This document shows positions 53,529 through 62,638 of a DNA stretch of 64,000 nucleotides, piece by piece. A program made the position numbers and the translations under genes. Source of the stretch: Phytopseudomonas daroniae (GTDB taxonomy: Bacteria; Pseudomonadota; Gammaproteobacteria; Pseudomonadales; Pseudomonadaceae). A model generated the notes under the pieces. It was not told the origin of the DNA. It saw only the letters and a list, made by a program, of their open reading frames with translations, and searched no databases. The stretch is taken from contig NZ_QJUI01000014.1 of assembly GCF_004327285.1 (NCBI RefSeq), positions 62,001 to 126,000 of the forward strand, read 5' to 3'. The first letter of the stretch is position 1. Each line of letters starts with the position of its first letter.

Positions 53529-55397
53529 ATGACCGAAGAACCGTTTTCCCTCGAACGCTTCGAGCAACTCTGCTACTCACGCCAGCATGAAAGCGCCGCC
53601 CGTGAACTGATCCGCCTGCTGCTGATCATCGACCGCAACTACGGCAAGCTGTCCGGTCAATTCGCGCTTTCGGTGTCACCTGCAATTTCTGCCACGGAAC
53701 TGGAGGCACATGTACTGACGCGCCTGACCAGCGCCATCACCACCCTGTTTTCCGACCCAGGCTTCCAGATCAGCCCGACGGGCTTCGACCAACTGATCAA
53801 CTTCCAGCGCTGGCTGTCTTCCCTGTTCGCGGCCAGCGCCTTCGTCAACGCCGACCATATCCTGCGTGCCCTCAATCTGTATGGCGGCGAAGATGGCCGC
53901 TTCGAGGTCGCCCCCGCGGATCTGGTGAAATTCTGCGTACTCTATTCGTCCGAATCGCAACTGCCGCTGGACGTGGAACTGCTCTGGCAGCAGAACCGCA
54001 ACCTGACCGTGGCGCTGTGCATGGCGCTGCTGTCGCCGCGCTTTCTCGGCACCCCCGCCGCGCACTCCAAGCGCGAGGCGCTGCTGGCCTGGCTGCCACC
54101 GCGGCTGGACAGCCTCGACAGCCTGGATCAGTTGCCGGTGGCGATCATCCATGACGTCTACATGCACTGCAGCTACGCCGACCTGCCGCAGCGCCACCGC
54201 ATAAAGCGCTCCATCTGCCGCCTGGTGGAACGCAAGCTGGCGGATAACGGTATCGACTCCCTGCAATTGCCGGCCTCGCGCAACGCCGAGCAGAAGCCGA
54301 CCATGCTGGTGGTGCTGGAGTGGTTCTCCGGCGGCCACTCGATCTATCGCACCCACTCCAGAACCCTGGAGGCGGCGCGGCAGCATTTCACCCTGCATGC
54401 CGTGGGTTATGCCAGCAACGTCGATGATCTGGGTCGTCAGGTATTCGATGCCTTCAGCGAACTGACGGCGCCGAACGACCTGCTGGCCTGTGTGCGCCAG
54501 GTGCGCGAGCTGGCTGGCGAACTGCAGCCGCAGGTGCTGTACATGCCCAGCGTCGGCATGTTCCCGCTCACCCTGTTCGTCGCCAACCTGCGCCTGGCGC
54601 CCTTGCAGGTGGCCGCGCTGGGCCATCCGGCGACCACCGGCTCGCGGTATATCGACTACATCAGCGTGGAAGAGGATTTCGTCGGCGACCCGGCCTGCTT
54701 CGACGAGAAGCTGCTCCTGCTGCCCAGCGACGGCCAGCCCTACCGCCCCTCGGCCATCCCGGTGGCAATCGCCCAACCTCAGCGTGGCGATAGCGATGAA
54801 GTGGCCATCGCCATCGCCGCCACCACCATGAAGCTCAACCCGCGCTTCCTCCAGGCCTGCCAGCAGATCGCCCTGCTGACACAACAACGATATGCAAGAC
54901 AGGTACGCTTCCATTTCCTCATCGGCCAGGCCCAGGGCTTGCTTTACCCGCAACTGCTGCGCCTGATCCATCGTTACCTGCCGGGTGCCCAGGTCTACCC
55001 ACACCAGCCCTACCCGGAATACCTGGCCACCTTCAACCGCTGCGATCTGTTTCTCAGCCCATTTCCGTTCGGCAACACCAACGGCATTATCGATGCCCTG
55101 ACCGTCGGCCTGCCCGGCGTGTGCAAGACAGGCCCGGAAGTGCTCGAACACATCGACGAGGGCCTGTTCCGCCGCGTCGGCCTTCCCGACTGGACCGTTG
55201 CCACGAGTATCGACGACTATATACAGGCCGCTGCGCGCCTTGCCGGCAGCCCTAGCGAACGCCTGTCGTTGTACGACTACCTGGCCAATGAACGGCCGCT
55301 GCAGCGGCTATTCGAGGGACGCCCGGAGGTGTTCGGCGAACGTTTGCTTGAATGTCTGGCCCGCCCCCAGGGTTGCCACTCACAAACGATGGACTGA
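53529..55397 (+). CDS. HMW1C-like N-glycosyltransferase (GT41 family)
   Basis: 622-residue cytoplasmic protein with the HMW1C layout: an N-terminal all-alpha domain to about 230, then a GT-B fold. Diagnostic segments are VAALGHPATTGSRYIDYISV, LFLSPFPFGNTNGIIDALTV and GLPGVCKTGPEVLEHIDEGL. HMW1C enzymes attach hexoses to Asn in N-x-S/T sequons of a TpsA adhesin before export. Its position 65 bases after tpsA, and the sequon-rich TpsA, support the same role. The start at 53529 has CAAGG seven bases upstream; an ATG at 53511 is less likely. Confidence 0.88.
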   Translation: MTEEPFSLERFEQLCYSRQHESAARELIRLLLIIDRNYGKLSGQFALSVSPAISATELEAHVLTRLTSAITTLFSDPGFQISPTGFDQLINFQRWLSSLFAASAFVNADHILRALNLYGGEDGRFEVAPADLVKFCVLYSSESQLPLDVELLWQQNRNLTVALCMALLSPRFLGTPAAHSKREALLAWLPPRLDSLDSLDQLPVAIIHDVYMHCSYADLPQRHRIKRSICRLVERKLADNGIDSLQLPASRNAEQKPTMLVVLEWFSGGHSIYRTHSRTLEAARQHFTLHAVGYASNVDDLGRQVFDAFSELTAPNDLLACVRQVRELAGELQPQVLYMPSVGMFPLTLFVANLRLAPLQVAALGHPATTGSRYIDYISVEEDFVGDPACFDEKLLLLPSDGQPYRPSAIPVAIAQPQRGDSDEVAIAIAATTMKLNPRFLQACQQIALLTQQRYARQVRFHFLIGQAQGLLYPQLLRLIHRYLPGAQVYPHQPYPEYLATFNRCDLFLSPFPFGNTNGIIDALTVGLPGVCKTGPEVLEHIDEGLFRRVGLPDWTVATSIDDYIQAAARLAGSPSERLSLYDYLANERPLQRLFEGRPEVFGERLLECLARPQGCHSQTMD

Positions 55398-55553
55398 TTG
55401 AACGGCCATACATCGAAACGGTACGCACCAATACGGCAGGCCTGAAACCAGCGTCGTGTCTACCCGTATCCACGCCGTATGGGGCACGCTGCACTTTCAA
55501 GGAAGTCCAGCATGAGAAGGCCATGTAGAATGCCCTCCTCACCCGGAGGAACC

Positions 55554-55991
55554 ATGGCCGAACACGATTTCCGCTACAACCTGCTCAACCCCGAACACAC
55601 CCTGATCGAATGCCGCGCCCTGGCTCCTGGCCGTTATCAGGTCACCGGCAACGGCGGCTCGATCAAGAGCAACGACACCCTGGTGGTCAGCCTCAAGGGC
55701 AGCCGCGATCTGAGCATGCGCCTGCAAGTCGACAAGGTTCGTCACCTGATCAATCCGCCCGGCCAATGGGTCGCCGTCGCGCACGGGCCGGCTTTTACCG
55801 AGCTGTCGATCTTCAACTGGCAGGTCGCCTGTGACGGTTGCGGCAAGCAACTCGACTTCGAGTTCGCGGTCGATAGTGCTCTGGGCAAGAAAGCCCAGGC
55901 ACCAGCCGCCGATGCACGTATCGCAGAACTCGGCTGGCGCAAACAGGAGGGCAGACACCTGTGCCCCACGTGCCTGAAAAAGGAGATTTGA
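55554..55991 (+). CDS. Conserved zinc-ribbon-like protein
   Basis: 145-residue soluble protein. Two Cys pairs, CDGCGKQ near residue 89 and CPTC near 139, could hold a zinc ion. The rest is beta-rich (YQVTGNGGSIKSNDTLVVSL). A very strong ribosome site (CGGAGGAACC) sets the start. Its TGA overlaps the next ATG. It matches a conserved uncharacterised gene downstream of gacS in P. aeruginosa (PA0926 region). Function unknown. Confidence 0.82.
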   Translation: MAEHDFRYNLLNPEHTLIECRALAPGRYQVTGNGGSIKSNDTLVVSLKGSRDLSMRLQVDKVRHLINPPGQWVAVAHGPAFTELSIFNWQVACDGCGKQLDFEFAVDSALGKKAQAPAADARIAELGWRKQEGRHLCPTCLKKEI

Positions 55992-56392
55992 TGAAACCGT
56001 TCCTCGTCCTGGGCTTGCTGACTGCAACCCTGGCTGGCTGCGCTGGCAAGCCGGTGCAACTGGAAACCGAACGCGTTTATCGCGTTGAATGGATTGGCGA
56101 ACGCCCGCTGATCGACAGCAGCCATCTGACCATCACGCTTGGCGAAGATGGCCGTGCTTACGGCAACGCCGGCTGCAATCACTGGTTCGCAAGCTATACA
56201 CGTGATGGTGACAAGCTGACCTTCAGCGAAGCCGGAAGCACCCGCAAACTGTGCGCCCCGGCGCTGATGGAACAGGAAAGTCGCTTCCTGCAAAGCCTGA
56301 ATACCATCGAACGCTGGGATATCTCGCCGATAGAGCAACTGCGCCTATGGCCGGCCAGTGGCAAACCGATCCGGCTGTGGCCTGACGAGTAA
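55991..56392 (+). CDS. META-domain lipoprotein (HslJ-like)
   Basis: 133-residue lipoprotein (lipobox TLAGC, Cys 17) with the META fold signatures LTITLGEDGRAYGNAGCNHW and LCAPALMEQESRFLQSL. META/HslJ proteins are linked to envelope or antibiotic stress but lack a defined activity. Overlaps the zinc-ribbon gene by one base, so both are co-expressed. Confidence 0.88.
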   Translation: MKPFLVLGLLTATLAGCAGKPVQLETERVYRVEWIGERPLIDSSHLTITLGEDGRAYGNAGCNHWFASYTRDGDKLTFSEAGSTRKLCAPALMEQESRFLQSLNTIERWDISPIEQLRLWPASGKPIRLWPDE

Positions 56393-56712
56393 CGGCAGGG
56401 ATCGAATTCGCGACTGCAGGAGCAAGTGTCTTTATCCAGCCGATTGCACTATGTACCTGACAATGCGCCTAGCCTTGCGGGCGATGCGAACAGTGTTCAT
56501 TCATCGTGATCGGCAGGGAAACCACCAATCGCCTGCAAGCGGGCTCCTACAAAATGCATCACCTGGCAATTTCGCTCCCGAACCATCGCCTCGTAGGAGC
56601 CGGCTTGCCGGCGATGCGGTAGCGGCCTTCCAGCGTAACCGGCGGCAAACCACCCATCGCCCGCAACACTGCCGCCGATATCACCTGATTACGTCTGGCG
56701 CCGCTTTACTAC
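56393..56712. repeat. Intergenic region with inverted REP pair
   Basis: No gene seen. Two arms typical of Pseudomonas REPs face each other: CGCCTGCAAGCGGGCTCCTAC (ends 56550) and GTAGGAGCCGGCTTGCCGGCGA (about 56594-56615). A further single relic (GCCTTGCGGGCGATGCG) lies near 56471. Confidence 0.65.
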
Positions 56713-57783
56713 TTATGGCTCACGCGGCGTGAACAAGTCCAGCTGCTCATGCTTGCCACGCAAATCCTGCAAGCGCACACCCACGCCCAGCAACCGCACA
56801 GGTCGATTACCGCGTGAATGGGCGTTGGTCATCAGGATCCGGTAGCTTTCCAGATCACGGGCCGCGCCGCTCTGCTCGAGGGTTGTCTGGGTAAAGTCGT
56901 GGAACTTGACCTTGACGAAGGGTTTGCCTGCCCGATAACTACCGTCCAGACGAGTCATGCGCCGTTCCAGCTCCTCCAGCAGGGCCGGCAATTGCGCCAG
57001 GCAGGCCTCTAGATCCGGCAGATCCTGATCGTAGGTGTTTTCCACGCTCATCGACTGACGTCGACTGTCCGTCTGCACCACACGCTCATCGATACCATGG
57101 GCCAGGCTCCACAACCGTTCGCCGAAACTGCCGAACTCGCGTACCAGCCGCAGCTTGTTCCACTCGCGCAAATCGCTGCAGGTGCGCACACCGAGGCGCG
57201 CCAGCTTGTCCGCGGTCACCTTGCCCACACCGTGCAGCTTGCTGACGGGCAGCTCGGCGACGAAGTCCGCGACCTGATCCGGGGTGATCACGAACAGTCC
57301 ATTGGGCTTGCGCCAGTCACTGGCGATCTTGGCCAGGAACTTGTTCGGTGCCACGCCAGCCGACACGGTGATATGCAGGTCGCTGGATACGCGCCGGCGA
57401 ATGTCCTGCGCGATACGCGTGGCGCTGCCGCCGAAGTGGTTGCAGGCGGAAACGTCGAGAAAGGCCTCATCCAGGGACAATGGCTCGATCTGATCGGTGT
57501 AATCGCGAAAGATCGTGTGAATGTCCCGGGAGACGGCACGGTACACATCGAAGCGCGGTTTGACGATCAACAGATCCGGGCACAACTTGAGCGCATGCCC
57601 CGAGGCCATGGCCGAGCGCACCCCATAGGCGCGCGCCTCGTAGTTGCAGGTGGCGATCACCCCACGACGATCCGCCGTCCCACCCACCGCCATAGGCCTG
57701 TCGGCCAGGGCCGGGTTGTCGCGTATTTCGACAGAGGCGTAGAAGGCGTCACAGTCGATATGGATGATCTTTCGCTGCGCCAT
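56713..57783 (-). CDS. dinB: DNA polymerase IV
   Basis: 356-residue Y-family translesion polymerase. Catalytic segments are IHIDCDAFYASVEIRDNP (metal-binding Asp) and EPLSLDEAFLDVSAC (Asp-Glu pair), followed by helix-hairpin-helix VSKLHGVGKVTADKLARLG and the little-finger domain. The C-terminal QLDLFTPREP resembles a clamp-binding motif. A LexA box precedes it. Equivalent to PA0923. Confidence 0.96.
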   Translation of the reverse strand: MAQRKIIHIDCDAFYASVEIRDNPALADRPMAVGGTADRRGVIATCNYEARAYGVRSAMASGHALKLCPDLLIVKPRFDVYRAVSRDIHTIFRDYTDQIEPLSLDEAFLDVSACNHFGGSATRIAQDIRRRVSSDLHITVSAGVAPNKFLAKIASDWRKPNGLFVITPDQVADFVAELPVSKLHGVGKVTADKLARLGVRTCSDLREWNKLRLVREFGSFGERLWSLAHGIDERVVQTDSRRQSMSVENTYDQDLPDLEACLAQLPALLEELERRMTRLDGSYRAGKPFVKVKFHDFTQTTLEQSGAARDLESYRILMTNAHSRGNRPVRLLGVGVRLQDLRGKHEQLDLFTPREP

Positions 57784-57849
57784 AAACCTGAGAACGGGAA
57801 AGCTGCCCGACCGCGGATGCGGTCGAGCAAGGATAGGACAGGCACCTTA

Positions 57850-57865
57850 CTGTATATAAGAACAG
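57850..57865 (-). promoter_or_regulatory. LexA (SOS) box upstream of dinB
   Basis: CTGTATATAAGAACAG fits the CTG-N10-CAG LexA operator and differs from CTGTATATATATACAG at only two positions. It lies 67 bases before the dinB start, so dinB should be induced by DNA damage. Confidence 0.88.
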
Positions 57866-58024
57866 TCTTCCAGCCCGGCTCTCCACGTTTATCGCTCATG
57901 AAGGCCGTTCGCCCTGACGCCATAAACCGCCTGAAAAGCCCGCATGGCAGGGGCTGGCTCGTCAAAGGCGTTCACCTACCGATGCTAACTATCTGAACGG
58001 AAAACAGTTTTTCCAATATAAGCG

Positions 58025-58052
58025 TTGACAGCATGCCTCAGATGAATAGAAT
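58025..58052 (+). promoter_or_regulatory. Promoter of initiator tRNA copy 1
   Basis: TTGACA (58025-58030), 16-base spacer, TAGAAT (58047-58052); seven bases before the tRNA 5' end. Confidence 0.75.
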
Positions 58053-58058
58053 GGCGAC

Positions 58059-58135
<77 letters not shown>

Positions 58136-58142
58136 GATACTC

Positions 58143-58178
58143 AAAAAGGCCACTCAATCGAGTGGCCTTTTTGTTTTT
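58143..58178 (+). terminator. Terminator after tRNA copy 1
   Basis: AAAAAGGCCACT-CAATCG-AGTGGCCTTTTT followed by GTTTTT. Confidence 0.85.
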
Positions 58179-58222
58179 CTCGGTCTGTCGATTTAACTAA
58201 TTGATTGAAAAGCATAAATCGA

Positions 58223-58250
58223 TTGACAGAGGTTCGTTTTTATATAGAAT
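58223..58250 (+). promoter_or_regulatory. Promoter of initiator tRNA copy 2
   Basis: TTGACA, 16-base spacer, TAGAAT; same distance to the tRNA as in copy 1 although the spacer sequence differs. Confidence 0.75.
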
Positions 58251-58256
58251 TGCCGG

Positions 58257-58333
<77 letters not shown>

Positions 58334-58340
58334 GATACTC

Positions 58341-58376
58341 AAAAAGGCCACTCAATCGAGTGGCCTTTTTGTTTTT
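58341..58376 (+). terminator. Terminator after tRNA copy 2
   Basis: Same hairpin as after copy 1. Confidence 0.85.
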
Positions 58377-58419
58377 CCGGTCTGTCGATTTAACTAATTG
58401 ATTGAAAAGCATAAATCGA

Positions 58420-58447
58420 TTGACAGAGATCCGTTTTTATATAGAAT
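58420..58447 (+). promoter_or_regulatory. Promoter of initiator tRNA copy 3
   Basis: TTGACA (58420-58425), 16-base spacer, TAGAAT (58442-58447); nearly identical to the promoter of copy 2. Confidence 0.75.
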
Positions 58448-58453
58448 TGCCGG

Positions 58454-58530
<77 letters not shown>

Positions 58531-58538
58531 CCTTCGAA

Positions 58539-58580
58539 ACGAAAGCCCTGACAGCTTAGCTGTCGGGGCTTTCGTTTTAT
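58539..58580 (+). terminator. Terminator after tRNA copy 3
   Basis: ACGAAAGCCCTGACA / TGTCGGGGCTTTCGT stem followed by TTTAT; a hairpin unrelated to the other two. Confidence 0.8.
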
Positions 58581-58676
58581 GGGCGTCTGAAAAGGGCCCA
58601 ACAGCTCATCGCAGCGATCCCTGCGCAGTGAGGTGAGGCTCCTGCAGCCGGTTCAATCCGGCTGCAGTTCCCGCAC

Positions 58677-60017
58677 TCAGACCAGAAAATAGAACGCTCC
58701 AGCGATCACCACACCCGAATAGAGCAGCATGATCAGGCAGTAACCCATGATGTCCCGCGCGCCCAACCCGGCGATGGCCAGCAGCGGCAAGGCCCAGAAC
58801 GGCTGAATCATGTTCGTCCAGGCATCGCCCCAGGCGATGGCCATAGCGGTGATTTCCGGTGCCACGCCAAGCACTTCGCCCGCTGGCAGCATGATCGGCC
58901 CCTGCACCGCCCACTGACCGCCGCCAGAGGGGATGAACATGTTCAGCAGCCCGGCACTGAGAAAAGTGAACAACGGAAAGGTCTCCGGCGATGACCAGTC
59001 GATGAACAGATCGCTGATCAGCTTGCCCAACGGTTCCCCTCCGGCGTTGGCACCGACCATCATCCCCATGATCCCGGCATAGAACGGAAACTGGATGATG
59101 ATCCCGCTGATGCCGCCCACGCTTTCCTGAACAGCGCGCCCGTAGCGCTCCGGCGAGCCGTGCAACAGCAGGCCGGCGAACAGGAACATGCCGATCACCA
59201 GGTTCAGGGTCAGGCCGAAACCGTTGGTGGCGAAGTGGTAGACGAAATAGATGGCCGCCAGCGCTACGATCAACAGCCCGAGAATGCGGCTGTCGTCCAG
59301 CCGCTGAGCGCCGGTCTCGCGAGGGATGACCGGTGGCGGCGGATCGATGAGCAGCTCCGGCGCAGCCACCGTTGGCGTGCTGGGCATCATCGCGCGATTG
59401 AGCAGCGGTGCGCCGATCACCAGCAAGGCGATGATGGTCAGGTTGAGCGTGGTGAACAGCGTGTGTTCAACACCGATGGCTGCTGTCAGAACGCCTCCGC
59501 TGATGCGCTCCAGATCGGCACCACCGGTCGCCAGCGACAGAGGGATGGAACCCGACAATCCGCCATGCCAGACCAGAAAACCGGAATAGGCCGCCGCCAC
59601 CAGCAGTGGGTAATGCACGCCCTGAACCTGGCGCGCCAGCGCCCGGGCGAATACCGCCCCGACCACCAGCCCGAAGCCCCAGTTGATCCAGGAAGCCGCC
59701 ATCGCCACCAGGGTCACGAAGACGATGGCCTGCCCTGGCGAGTTGGGAATACTGGCCAGCCGATCCAGCAGTCGACTGACTGGCGGCGCATTGGCCAATG
59801 CGTGGCCTGTCACCAGCACCAGAGCCATCTGCATGGTGAAGGTCAGCAGATTCCAGAAACCGCTCCCCCAGTGCTGGGCCATCTGCGGCAGACTCTGGCC
59901 CGTGGCGAAGATGCCAAGCACCAGTACGATAAGGGTCAGCAGCATGGCGAAAACGAAGGGTGAAGGCAGGTAGCGCTGCACCAGATTGACGCAGAGCGAA
60001 GTGATCTTGGCGAACAA
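58677..60017 (-). CDS. Short-chain fatty acid transporter (AtoE family)
   Basis: 446-residue inner-membrane protein with ten or more helices. It opens with LVQRYLPSPFVFAMLLTLIV and contains INWGFGLVVGAVFARALARQ and NMFIPSGGGQWAVQGPIMLP, the AtoE/TIGR00366 pattern for uptake of short-chain fatty acids. It starts with TTG (60017), supported by GAGGGA six bases upstream. No ato catabolic genes are in the window, so the substrate is inferred from the family only. Confidence 0.88.
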   Translation of the reverse strand: MFAKITSLCVNLVQRYLPSPFVFAMLLTLIVLVLGIFATGQSLPQMAQHWGSGFWNLLTFTMQMALVLVTGHALANAPPVSRLLDRLASIPNSPGQAIVFVTLVAMAASWINWGFGLVVGAVFARALARQVQGVHYPLLVAAAYSGFLVWHGGLSGSIPLSLATGGADLERISGGVLTAAIGVEHTLFTTLNLTIIALLVIGAPLLNRAMMPSTPTVAAPELLIDPPPPVIPRETGAQRLDDSRILGLLIVALAAIYFVYHFATNGFGLTLNLVIGMFLFAGLLLHGSPERYGRAVQESVGGISGIIIQFPFYAGIMGMMVGANAGGEPLGKLISDLFIDWSSPETFPLFTFLSAGLLNMFIPSGGGQWAVQGPIMLPAGEVLGVAPEITAMAIAWGDAWTNMIQPFWALPLLAIAGLGARDIMGYCLIMLLYSGVVIAGAFYFLV

Positions 60018-60351
60018 GGGGTGTCCCTCTTTTTATACTTTTATTATGGGTGCACAGCAGGTTAGCAAAGGCCCCAGGCCTATGCCATATACGCCAATAC
60101 GGCAACGTTTCGCATCTGTCAGGGGATTGATGCACGGCACCGAACGAGCGCTGTGCCGTAGTGCTTTATTGAGGCTCGCCCGTAACCGCCAGCCGCCTCC
60201 ATGAGAACCCAGCCCCCACCCCGATAGCCAAGCAGGCTTTATGACCCCCGGCATCATTGGCCATGGCAAAGAAGCGCACTGCGGGCGAAGCCTGAATGCA
60301 TGGAAGTTGATGCGGATCGCCCCACCGAACGATCCGCATCAGGGCCTGTAT
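60018..60351. other. Intergenic region, no gene seen
   Basis: 334 bases between the AtoE-family gene and the zinc receptor gene, both on the minus strand. The AT-rich stretch 60030-60050 next to the AtoE start probably contains its promoter. No terminator or RNA gene is recognised. Confidence 0.4.
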
Positions 60352-62412
60352 CTAGAAGCTCAAGCGCACGCCCAGCGTCAAGTTGCGCCCGGGCAACAGC
60401 ACGTCATCCTTGATGAACGAGCTGTGGTTGCGTGCCCGTTCGTCTAGCAGGTTGTTGCCCTTGACGAACAGCTGATAGTCCGTAGCGTCCAGCGAGCCAC
60501 GGTAGCTGAGGCCCGCACCGAGCATGTTGTAGCCCGAGGTGTCGGTTTCGTAGGCAGCGATGTCGCCCTGGCGCTGCACGCGATACAACTCCAGCTGCCC
60601 ACTGAGCGCCTCGCTGAAGGCCTGATCCAGACGCACGCCCAGGCGATCCGCCGGGATGCGTGGCAGATCGCCGCCCCGCTTCAGCTTGCCGCGTACGTGA
60701 TCACCGAACAGCGTCACATCGGTAGTGGTACTGAGCGCGTAGGTCAACGAACCCTCGGCGCCGGTCAGCACGGCGTCCTGCTGGCGGTACTCGATCTCGC
60801 GGAAACCGCCGCCCACGTCATGACCGGTATCCGCGGCATAGATGAAATCATCCACCTGGTTGCGGAACAGGCTGAAGGTGAAAGTGGTACGCCCGGCGAA
60901 TTTGCGCAGGGTCAGCTCGGCGTTGTGCGACGTTTCCTCGTCTAGGTCGACGTTACCCAGTTCCACCGTGCGAGTGGCCGCATGAGGGCCGTTGGCATAG
61001 AGTTCCTCGGCTGTCGGCAGACGCTGGGAACGCGACAGGGAGAAACCCAGCGAGTAGTCGGGCGCGAATGTCCAGACCGCGCCGGCGGACACCGAGGTGC
61101 CGCGATGGCGGGTGTTCTTCTCGCCTTGCGCATCGATGTCCTGCCACTCGTGGCGCAAGCCCAGTTCATAGCGCCAGTCCCCCAGGTTGTATTCCTCGAG
61201 CAGGAACAGCGCGTGGTTGCGGGTCAGGGTCGGTGGTACGTAGGCCTCCTCGCCCGATGCTTCGAAGTCACGACGCGAGGTCTGCCCACCCACCACGCCG
61301 CGCCAGCCGAACAGCGGTTCGTGGGTCAGTTCGAGGCGCGCATCGGTGGCATCGTTCTTGAACGAGGTGCCCACTTCGCTGCCTTCGATCTCATCATGGG
61401 TATAGTTGCTGTGGCCGACACGCAGCTTGGCCAGCTCGAAGCCCGGCAACGGCTCGTTGAGCTCGCCACGCAGATCCCAGCGCTTCTGCTTCATCTTGAT
61501 GTAGGGGACGCCGGCATGATCATGGTCGTGCTCATCATCGTGATCATGATCGTCATGATCGTCGTCATCGTGATCGTCATGCTCATGACTGCTGCAGTGC
61601 CAATCCCTGGGGCCATGGGTATGGCAGTCGGCGTGCTCGTGGCCGAGCAGCCCGTAGCGCAGATTCTGCTCACTGTAAGCCGCGCCCAGGAAGCCACGCT
61701 CACCGATGAAGCTGGCGCCCAAGCTGTAGCTGTCGGTGTCGTTGTACGACCCCTCCTGCCTGCCGGGCGAGCCGGGAATCCGGTACTCGTCATCCTGGCG
61801 CTTGCTACCTTCGGCGCGCAGGGCGAAGTTGCCCGTACCGGCGGTAATGCCGAACATCCCGGCGCCCTGGTTGGCCACCGTGTTGGCACGCAGCTCGAGA
61901 TCCCCCTCGTAGCCCTTCTCCGGCACCTGGGTAGGGATCTTCTTGTCCAGCACATTGACCACACCGCCGATCGCGCCGCCCCCATACAGCAACGTCGCCG
62001 GCCCCTTGAGCACCTCGATGCGCTCGGCGAACAGCGGATCGCTGGTCACCGCATGATCCGGGCTGATGGTCGAAGCATCGAGAGTTTCCACGCCATCGCT
62101 GAGCACCTTCACCCGGGCACCGTCCAGGCCGCGAATCACAGGGCGGCTGGCGCCAGCACCAAAACTGCTGGAATGCACGCCCGGCAAGCCGTTGAGCGTT
62201 TCTCCCAGGGTCGAATCGCGGCGCTGGATCAGTTCCTCCCCCTGAAGTACCTCGGCGGGGTTGATCATTTCGTTCTGAGTGCTGTTCAAGGCACTGGCAC
62301 TGACGACGGACGTGCCGAGTTGCACTGTTTGCTTGGCCTCGGCGGCAAGCAGCGGCCCACCGGGCAGCAGGGCCACGGCAACGGCCCAAGCGAGTGGGTG
62401 ACGATGGATCAT
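60352..62412 (-). CDS. znuD: TonB-dependent zinc receptor (ZnuD-like)
   Basis: 686-residue outer-membrane receptor. Signal peptide to about 24 (AVALLPGGPLLAAEA), plug domain with GVHSSSFGAGASRPVIRGLDG and GPATLLYGGGAIGGVVNVLD, then a 22-strand barrel ending in LTLGVRLSF. One extracellular loop (codons around 61500-61640) is packed with His and Asp (blocks such as SSHEHDDHDDDDHDDH), as in ZnuD zinc receptors. Start at 62412 has GGAGG five bases upstream. A Zur-like box lies about 210 bases upstream. Confidence 0.9.
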   Translation of the reverse strand: MIHRHPLAWAVAVALLPGGPLLAAEAKQTVQLGTSVVSASALNSTQNEMINPAEVLQGEELIQRRDSTLGETLNGLPGVHSSSFGAGASRPVIRGLDGARVKVLSDGVETLDASTISPDHAVTSDPLFAERIEVLKGPATLLYGGGAIGGVVNVLDKKIPTQVPEKGYEGDLELRANTVANQGAGMFGITAGTGNFALRAEGSKRQDDEYRIPGSPGRQEGSYNDTDSYSLGASFIGERGFLGAAYSEQNLRYGLLGHEHADCHTHGPRDWHCSSHEHDDHDDDDHDDHDHDDEHDHDHAGVPYIKMKQKRWDLRGELNEPLPGFELAKLRVGHSNYTHDEIEGSEVGTSFKNDATDARLELTHEPLFGWRGVVGGQTSRRDFEASGEEAYVPPTLTRNHALFLLEEYNLGDWRYELGLRHEWQDIDAQGEKNTRHRGTSVSAGAVWTFAPDYSLGFSLSRSQRLPTAEELYANGPHAATRTVELGNVDLDEETSHNAELTLRKFAGRTTFTFSLFRNQVDDFIYAADTGHDVGGGFREIEYRQQDAVLTGAEGSLTYALSTTTDVTLFGDHVRGKLKRGGDLPRIPADRLGVRLDQAFSEALSGQLELYRVQRQGDIAAYETDTSGYNMLGAGLSYRGSLDATDYQLFVKGNNLLDERARNHSSFIKDDVLLPGRNLTLGVRLSF

Positions 62413-62623
62413 GAAGACCTCCATGTTGATTCGGTTGTTGGGCAGACGAGTCGATGTGCAAGAGCCGGCGTAGGCGCCCCGGCACATACACGCGACGAAG
62501 ACAGCGGATCAGCGCGCCGACGTGTATGAAAGCGAGGTGGATCTGTACGGGAAACGCGCGAAACCTCCCCCGGCGTTACGTACAGCTCCGAGCAGCGGGC
62601 AGCCGATTCACATCGAACCGAAT

Positions 62624-62638
62624 TGATACATTATAACA
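62624..62638 (-). promoter_or_regulatory. Zur-like box
   Basis: TGATACATTATAACA agrees with the Zur core TGTTATANTATAACA at 12 of 14 fixed positions. It sits in the AT-rich centre of the 501-base gap between znuD and rimO, where I see no gene (open frames at 62623 and 62676 lack support). Zinc-responsive repression of znuD is the likely role. Confidence 0.65.

Noticed and set aside
61500..61640. Triplet-like CAT/GAT/CGT array as a CRISPR or tandem repeat locus
   Set aside because: It is the coding sequence of the His/Asp-rich loop of the zinc receptor, in frame and without spacers.
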